From assembly GCA_024635555.1 (NCBI GenBank), contig JAGXIO010000168.1:1-32849 (forward strand): a stretch of 32,849 nucleotides of DNA. The letters are read 5' to 3'. This stretch comes from Saccharicrinis sp. GTDB lineage: Bacteria; Bacteroidota; Bacteroidia; Bacteroidales; Marinilabiliaceae. Positions 26,884 through 32,849 of the stretch are shown here, in pieces (the first letter of the stretch is position 1; each line of letters starts with the position of its first letter). Both the position numbers and the translations under genes were made by a program. The notes below the pieces were generated by a model. The model was given only the letters and a program-made list of their open reading frames with translations, did not search any database and was not told where the DNA came from.

Positions 26884-28146
26884 ATGAAATCCAAGATACT
26901 CGTTTCTGCTTTAATATTGTTGGTCGTATTTTTTACCGGTAACTGGATATATGGCAACATATCGGCCAAAAAACTTGATTTATACTTACAGCAATTTCCC
27001 ATTAACTCCAGGCCATATTATACCGATCTTAAGGTTAATCCGCTCTGTTCAAAAATCACATTCAAAAATTTTTCCCTGGTTTATCCTAACTCAAATTTTA
27101 AAATAGAAAGTGATGTGTTATATGTAAAAATAAAGCATAGCGAAGCCATGGAGATATCCAAAACGCGAAGGGTGGATAAACTTACCGGTTTAGCTTTGGA
27201 TTTTGAGAATGCAAAGCTTAGCGGAAATGATGAGGCTATTTTTGCAGGCAAAAACGTAAAAATTAATTTTGATGGAGATATGAGTAGCCAAAAGTACCAG
27301 GCGATGAATGTGAACTTTCCCGATGAAAAACAACAACTAAGTTTAAAAATTGAGGAAGGCGCATGGATGCAGAACCCCACGAAAGATAACTGGCTCACCC
27401 GGTTTTTAATAGGATCAAATAAAATTGAGTATGCTGATATTCAAATAGTATTGAATCATGGCGAACACACAATTGATTTTGATAAAGTTAAGATAAACAC
27501 TGGAACGTTACAAATGGAAGGGAATGCAAAGGTGTATTATGCCGGGCAAGGACTCAATGATTTTGTTCCCTACCAAATAAACATGAAATACGATTTGCGG
27601 TCTAACGATCAATTCAATTGGGGCGAAAGTAATGCTGGCGGAAAGTATAGCTTGCAGTCCTTCAATTCTACTTTTGACGGTGAGCTAAAACTGGACGAAA
27701 ACTACGATTTAAAGTCGTCCTTTTCCAAAATGAAATTTAGCCTGAATTTAAAAGATTTGAATGTGGAATATGATGGAGAATCAGGCTCTGGCATGGAAGC
27801 TCAGCTAATGATGTTGGGGCTCAAACCAGAGGATCTGAGGGTGGATGAGCTGGTATTCAATACCCAAATAAATGACGGTAGATGTATCGTAGATAATGCG
27901 AAGCTGGTTTTGCCAGTGCTGGTGGCCACCTTAAACGCCGATATAAAAATGCACGGTGTTAATATGGATAGCACAGAAATTGAAACAATGGAAATGCGTA
28001 TCGCTAACATCGAACCAAACTTACAATCTTCGTTAGTAAGCTTTGAACGAACATTCGGTTTTAGAATTCCACGCGATGGTGATGATATTCTGCTGCAAAT
28101 AAAAGGTTCGTTAGGGCACCCACAGATTAAGGGGATTCATTATTAA
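26884..28146 (+). CDS. Membrane-anchored periplasmic protein of unknown function, AsmA/YdgA-like
   Basis: 420 residues. One N-terminal membrane anchor (about 4-24, ILVSALILLVVFFTGNWIYG), then a beta-rich periplasmic part with repeated paired strands (KITFKNFSLVYPNSNFKIESDVLYVKI, FDGELKLDENYDLKSSFSKM, VDELVFNTQINDGRCIVDNAKLVLPVL) and the end GDDILLQIKGSLGHPQIKG. This pattern resembles AsmA-like and DUF945/YdgA-like proteins, some of which act in lipid transport or envelope assembly, but no family match is certain. It follows the second PorP/SprF gene by 31 bp on the same strand. The gap contains TATGTTTA, close to a -7 element, so it may also have its own promoter. Confidence 0.55.
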   Translation: MKSKILVSALILLVVFFTGNWIYGNISAKKLDLYLQQFPINSRPYYTDLKVNPLCSKITFKNFSLVYPNSNFKIESDVLYVKIKHSEAMEISKTRRVDKLTGLALDFENAKLSGNDEAIFAGKNVKINFDGDMSSQKYQAMNVNFPDEKQQLSLKIEEGAWMQNPTKDNWLTRFLIGSNKIEYADIQIVLNHGEHTIDFDKVKINTGTLQMEGNAKVYYAGQGLNDFVPYQINMKYDLRSNDQFNWGESNAGGKYSLQSFNSTFDGELKLDENYDLKSSFSKMKFSLNLKDLNVEYDGESGSGMEAQLMMLGLKPEDLRVDELVFNTQINDGRCIVDNAKLVLPVLVATLNADIKMHGVNMDSTEIETMEMRIANIEPNLQSSLVSFERTFGFRIPRDGDDILLQIKGSLGHPQIKGIHY

Positions 28147-28250
28147 ATTCCTAGATTCTTACCAAATGACTTACCACTCAGATAATCCTTGTTTTCTTAT
28201 TATTTTTCTGTCGGCAATGGCTCATAAACCTATTTGTTCGCAAGGTATAG

Positions 28251-28285
28251 ATTTTGCCGATGTCGCCACATGAGTTCGGCAAAAT
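28251..28285 (+). terminator. Hairpin downstream of the AsmA/YdgA-like gene (possible terminator)
   Basis: ATTTTGCCGA (28251-28260) and TCGGCAAAAT (28276-28285): perfect 10-bp arms, 15-nt loop, about 105 bp after the stop codon. A T-rich run follows only about 10 bp later, so termination is plausible but not certain. Confidence 0.4.
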
Positions 28286-28465
28286 GGTAAATTTACTTTT
28301 TGGCTAGCACGATTGTATTATATTATTAATTTATAGCGTAACTAATTTACGGTAATTGCGTACCAAATAGATCAGTGGCGTAATGTTTAAACTTGTTGCT
28401 AATTTGATTGTATTTATAACAAGGTACGTTTTTAACCCTCGAAAAAGATTTCTTAACTTTTTCGG

Positions 28466-28511
28466 CTTTCCGCTTAAGATAGCGGAAAGTGAAAAATGCA
28501 TGCATTTTTCA
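28466..28511. promoter_or_regulatory. Two abutting inverted repeats upstream of the propeller-MCP sensor
   Basis: CTTTCCGCT/AGCGGAAAG (28466-28474 and 28481-28489, 6-nt loop) is followed without a gap by a perfect 22-bp palindrome (28490-28511: TGAAAAATGCA then its reverse complement). They end 34 nt before the preferred start codon. They could be operator sites or leader hairpins. Confidence 0.5.
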
Positions 28512-28545
28512 GGATAAATAAAATATGTGTGTTTTAAAAGGGCGG

Positions 28546-31500
28546 ATGGATATGAGAGGGTTAAAATTACATCGTTTATTGGATACAAGTATTTGGATCA
28601 AATTACTTGTAATTTTTTTTCTTTTTTCTTCTACGTTAGATGCTCAAATAAAGAACTTGCATTTTAACATGCTTACCAGTGATGACGGCCTAGTATCAAA
28701 TGGAATTAACTACGTTTTTGAGGATAATGTGGGTTTTATTTGGTTTGGAACCAACGCAGGGCTGAATAAATATTCTGGTTACGATTTTAAACTGTATGTG
28801 CATATCCCTAACGATAGCAACAGTTTGATCAATAATAATATACTGGCAATTGTTGAAGAAAAATCAAGTGGTAATCTTTTTGTGGGTACCAAAGAAGGTT
28901 TATCTTATTTTGATCAATCAGTCGAGCGCTTCATCAATTTTAAACAAATGTCAGGGTTTTCTATAAATGCCCTAAAGTATGATCAAAATAACAATTTATG
29001 GATTGGCTCTACACAAGGCCTTTTCAGAATGAATAAAGATGGATCCTTTAAACATTTTCCGCAGAGTGATAGTAACGATGGAAGTATTCTTAATGAGTCA
29101 GTTAATAGTATTGAGATTCAGGATTCGAAAAACTTATGGATTGGGACGCTTAAAGGCTTGTATCGCTTTGATATGGATAGTGGAACCTTTACTCATCACA
29201 CAAAAACACCCAATGTTGTTAACGTGATCAGTTTAACCAAAGACTCGAAGAATAACTTGTGGGTTGCAAGCGATTTATGGGGACTGTATTTAATGAAACC
29301 AAATGGCTTTGAGGAGGAAATGACCAAATACTCCAAAGAAAATGGCTATTTATTGAACAATAGAATTCATGGGATATCAGAAGATGTAAATGGAGGTTTA
29401 TACCTAGCCGACAGAGACGGAGGATTGATTTATTTTGATCCCATGAAAAATAAAGTATCTTTTTTTGTGCCCGATTTGTATAATACACAAAGTCTAAGCA
29501 ATAAAGCACTAACATCTATTGTTTTAACATCTAAAAATATATTATGGCTCGGAACTTTTAATGGAGGTGTTAATTATGTAGATTTCAATAGGAAGCAGTT
29601 CGAACATTATAAATTTAATTTTAAAGCGGATGGTATTTTTAATAATAATATTCGTTCAGCTTTTCAAGATAGCGAAGGGATTATCTGGATAGGTACAAAA
29701 GAAAGTGGAGGACTTAGCCGATTTAATCGGGAGAAAGGAACGTTCAAAAATTATAAAACCATTAAGAATGATGCCTCTAGCTTTCAAGATGAGTACGTGT
29801 TTTCAATTAATGAATTGGACAAAAACAATTTGCTAATAGGCACATTTAAAAAAGGCCTAGCTATTTTTAATAAGAAAACAGAACGCTTTCGTCATTTTAT
29901 GATGAATGAAAACGATTCCAATGCCATTGTGAGTAACAGGGTTTATGCCATCCATAAAGATAAGCAGGGTACTTTTTGGATTGGCATCTCTAATTCGTCT
30001 AAGGAATCGGGTGTGGTAAGCACATTTAATCCGCAAAACTATAAATTTACACCTGTGCCTGGTATCGAAATGGTGAGGTGTTTTTATGATGAGAACGACG
30101 AGTTGTTGTGGATGGGTACAATGAATAATGGACTTTATCTTTACAATACAGTAACTGGCCAAAAACAACATTTTCTGTCTAATCTAAAGGACTCAACCTC
30201 AATTGGCAGTAATAGTATTACGGGCTTAGTTAAGAATAATCAAGGGAATTTGTGGATTGCTACCGATGGTGGAGGTTTATCCGTAATGGATAAAAAAACT
30301 CGAAAGTGTAAAGTGTTCAATACCGAAAATTACTTGCCTACAGATCGGATTTTCGGTTTGCAGATCGACAATGCTCAAAATGTTTGGTTAAGTACCGATA
30401 TTGGACTAATCCGTTTTAACCCTTCAGATAAAGAAGTTTTGGTATATGATGCCTCTGATGGGCTTCAAGGAAAGGAATTTTCAAGTTATGTATCGTTAAA
30501 AACAGACAATGGGGAGATGTTGTTTGGAGGAAACAATGGATTTAATCTGTTTAATCCTGAACTCATTAGTAAAAATACTTTTAAGCCTAATGTGGTGTTA
30601 ACTGATTTTAAACTATTTAATAAATCGGTTGAAATCGGGAAAGAAGGATCCCCCTTAACCAAGTCCATTTCTCAGACTGACAAAATTGTTTTAAATCATA
30701 AGCAGAGTGTAATAAGATTTGAATTTACAGCCTTAAATTTTACATCTTCCGAAAAAAATAGCTACACTTACCGTCTGGAAGGTTTTGATGAAGACTGGAT
30801 TTATGTTGGAAATAAAAAAGAAGCAGGATATACAAATCTTCCAGCTGGGGATTATGTTTTTAGGGTCAAAGCCGCTAATAACGATAATGTTTGGAATAAC
30901 GAAGGAGCTTCTATTGTAGTTATTGTAAAAGCTGCATGGTACAATACCTGGCTTTTTCGCATTTTGGCAATCTTCTTTGTCTTAGCGATCTTTATTAATT
31001 TTTATCGCAGAAGAACTAAAGTTTTGAAGAAAAATCAGCGCATTCTTGAGCAAAAAGTGGAGGAAGCTGTCAATGCTGTTAAATTGCGAAATGAAAAGTT
31101 AGAAGAGGCGAGGCAAAAAAATGCAAGTATCATTACGGATGTTAAATCTAAATTAGGTCAGGCATCTGTGGAGTTGCTTGAGGCCACCAATAGCCAGGCT
31201 TCAACAATAGAAGAAATATCGGCCTCGATGAAGCAAATGGCTGACGTTATCAATCTCAATGCAAAAAGTGCCGAGGATATGTATGCCAATGCAAACAGTG
31301 TGAAAACTGATGCGCAGACGAGCGTTGATATTGTAAAGAAAACAGCTGGTTCGATTGAGAAAATAACACAAGGCCTTGGTTTTGTAACTAATTTTGCACG
31401 TATTACCAATTTACTATCCTTAAACGCAGCAGTAGAAGCAGCACGAGCAGGTGAACATGGAAGATCGTTTGCGGTTGTAGCCAATGAAGTGAAAAAGCTT

Positions 31501-31779
31501 GCTGATCAATCTCGTGATGTAACGGTAAGTATTTTGAAGGATACAAATTCTGGAATGGAATTGTCGAAAGAGGCCAATGAAAAAATGATGGAACTACAGG
31601 TTTACATCGCTAGTATTGTGGATTTGATTTATAAAATTAGGCAATCCAGTCAGGAGCAGTCGTCCGAAGCCACAAGTGTAAATAATGCCATCCAGCAAGT
31701 GTCGGTTTATATCAATCAAACAGCTCAGTTAGCCGAGAAGTTAGATTCTGCTATTAAGGCTTTGTCGGTAGATGATTAG
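28546..31779 (+). CDS. Periplasmic two-propeller (Reg_prop/Y_Y_Y) sensor fused to a methyl-accepting chemotaxis (MCP) signalling domain
   Basis: 1077 residues. Signal peptide or first span near 15-32 ([18 protein letters not shown]). About 14 Reg_prop motifs follow (such as [45 protein letters not shown]), enough for two seven-bladed propellers. A Y_Y_Y domain (about 715-795, [17 protein letters not shown]) precedes a membrane span (about 800-820, [18 protein letters not shown]) and a coiled coil. Hybrid two-component sensors of this architecture normally continue with a histidine kinase; here the output is an MCP signalling domain with the hairpin tip [37 protein letters not shown] (about 952-988). 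No HAMP and no H/N/G1 kinase boxes are seen. It probably signals through CheW/CheA encoded elsewhere. Starts at 28525 or 28552 are also possible. Confidence 0.92.
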   Translation: MDMRGLKLHRLLDTSIWIKLLVIFFLFSSTLDAQIKNLHFNMLTSDDGLVSNGINYVFEDNVGFIWFGTNAGLNKYSGYDFKLYVHIPNDSNSLINNNILAIVEEKSSGNLFVGTKEGLSYFDQSVERFINFKQMSGFSINALKYDQNNNLWIGSTQGLFRMNKDGSFKHFPQSDSNDGSILNESVNSIEIQDSKNLWIGTLKGLYRFDMDSGTFTHHTKTPNVVNVISLTKDSKNNLWVASDLWGLYLMKPNGFEEEMTKYSKENGYLLNNRIHGISEDVNGGLYLADRDGGLIYFDPMKNKVSFFVPDLYNTQSLSNKALTSIVLTSKNILWLGTFNGGVNYVDFNRKQFEHYKFNFKADGIFNNNIRSAFQDSEGIIWIGTKESGGLSRFNREKGTFKNYKTIKNDASSFQDEYVFSINELDKNNLLIGTFKKGLAIFNKKTERFRHFMMNENDSNAIVSNRVYAIHKDKQGTFWIGISNSSKESGVVSTFNPQNYKFTPVPGIEMVRCFYDENDELLWMGTMNNGLYLYNTVTGQKQHFLSNLKDSTSIGSNSITGLVKNNQGNLWIATDGGGLSVMDKKTRKCKVFNTENYLPTDRIFGLQIDNAQNVWLSTDIGLIRFNPSDKEVLVYDASDGLQGKEFSSYVSLKTDNGEMLFGGNNGFNLFNPELISKNTFKPNVVLTDFKLFNKSVEIGKEGSPLTKSISQTDKIVLNHKQSVIRFEFTALNFTSSEKNSYTYRLEGFDEDWIYVGNKKEAGYTNLPAGDYVFRVKAANNDNVWNNEGASIVVIVKAAWYNTWLFRILAIFFVLAIFINFYRRRTKVLKKNQRILEQKVEEAVNAVKLRNEKLEEARQKNASIITDVKSKLGQASVELLEATNSQASTIEEISASMKQMADVINLNAKSAEDMYANANSVKTDAQTSVDIVKKTAGSIEKITQGLGFVTNFARITNLLSLNAAVEAARAGEHGRSFAVVANEVKKLADQSRDVTVSILKDTNSGMELSKEANEKMMELQVYIASIVDLIYKIRQSSQEQSSEATSVNNAIQQVSVYINQTAQLAEKLDSAIKALSVDD

Positions 31780-31828
31780 TAAAAAATACTTTTAGGTATC
31801 GCTATTTCAGGACTAGAAATTCTATAAC

Positions 31829-31863
31829 AAAAAAGGCTCGCCAAATTTAGCGAGCCTTTTTTT
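31829..31863. terminator. Bidirectional rho-independent terminator
   Basis: GGCTCGC (31835-31841) and GCGAGCC (31850-31856) with an 8-nt loop, flanked by an A run on the left and a T run on the right. It lies between the convergent sensor gene and gapA and can stop both transcripts. Confidence 0.92.
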
Positions 31864-31883
31864 ATTATATTTAAAATCTGTAA

Positions 31884-32849
<966 letters not shown>

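Larger units (their letters stand above)
28147..28524. other. Non-coding stretch upstream of the propeller-MCP sensor, rich in inverted repeats
   Basis: 378 bp. Holds three good inverted repeats (28251-28285, 28466-28489, 28490-28511) and a weak promoter candidate (TTTG 28403-28406, 18 nt, TACGTTTT 28425-28432). If that promoter is used, the last two repeats lie in the mRNA leader of the sensor gene. Confidence 0.5.

Overview
The window looks like a chromosomal segment of a marine- or sediment-type Bacteroidota, probably a Bacteroidales/Marinilabiliales relative. Supporting signs are a SusC/RagA-type TonB-linked receptor, PorP/SprF proteins and type IX secretion (T9SS) type B C-terminal sorting domains, a propeller/Y_Y_Y sensor, AT-rich intergenic DNA, absence of clear Shine-Dalgarno sites, and several promoters fitting the Bacteroidota pattern TTTG/TTG - about 20 nt - TAnnTTTG.

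Layout. (1) 1-3111: edge of a glycan-use locus. A SusC receptor (N-terminal 290 residues, minus strand, runs off the left edge), a truncated GH26 mannanase-like gene (minus) and a divergent AraC-type regulator (plus). (2) 3590-11063: sulfur assimilation and siroheme. cysK, cysJ, cysI, a DUF2061 membrane protein, a Met8-type siroheme synthase domain, and one protein fusing a degenerate HemC-like domain, SUMT (CobA) and HemD. The reductase needs siroheme, so enzyme and cofactor genes travel together. A strong bidirectional terminator closes this block. (3) 11239-15379, minus strand: cold-shock-domain protein, an orphan LarE-type sulfur transferase with three conserved cysteines, and aconitase. 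(4) 15737-18933: MacB/FtsX-type permease, Bax-type glucosaminidase and a NodB polysaccharide deacetylase lipoprotein, tightly packed. (5) 19290-28146: a T9SS module of giant type B cargo, PorP/SprF, small type B cargo, PorP/SprF, then a membrane-anchored protein of unknown function. (6) 28546-31779: a periplasmic 14-blade propeller sensor whose cytoplasmic output is a chemoreceptor (MCP) signalling domain instead of a histidine kinase. (7) 31884-32849: gapA, cut by the right edge.

The most interesting points are: a two-copy intergenic multi-palindrome repeat (about 6483-6665 and 11994-12131), one copy inserted between cysJ and cysI; the propeller-MCP fusion beside a T9SS cargo module, with tandem palindromes just upstream; the HemC-remnant/SUMT/HemD fusion; a palindrome overlapping the cysK promoter; and the three-cysteine LarE without lar partners. 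No tRNA, rRNA, CRISPR array or intact insertion sequence was recognised.
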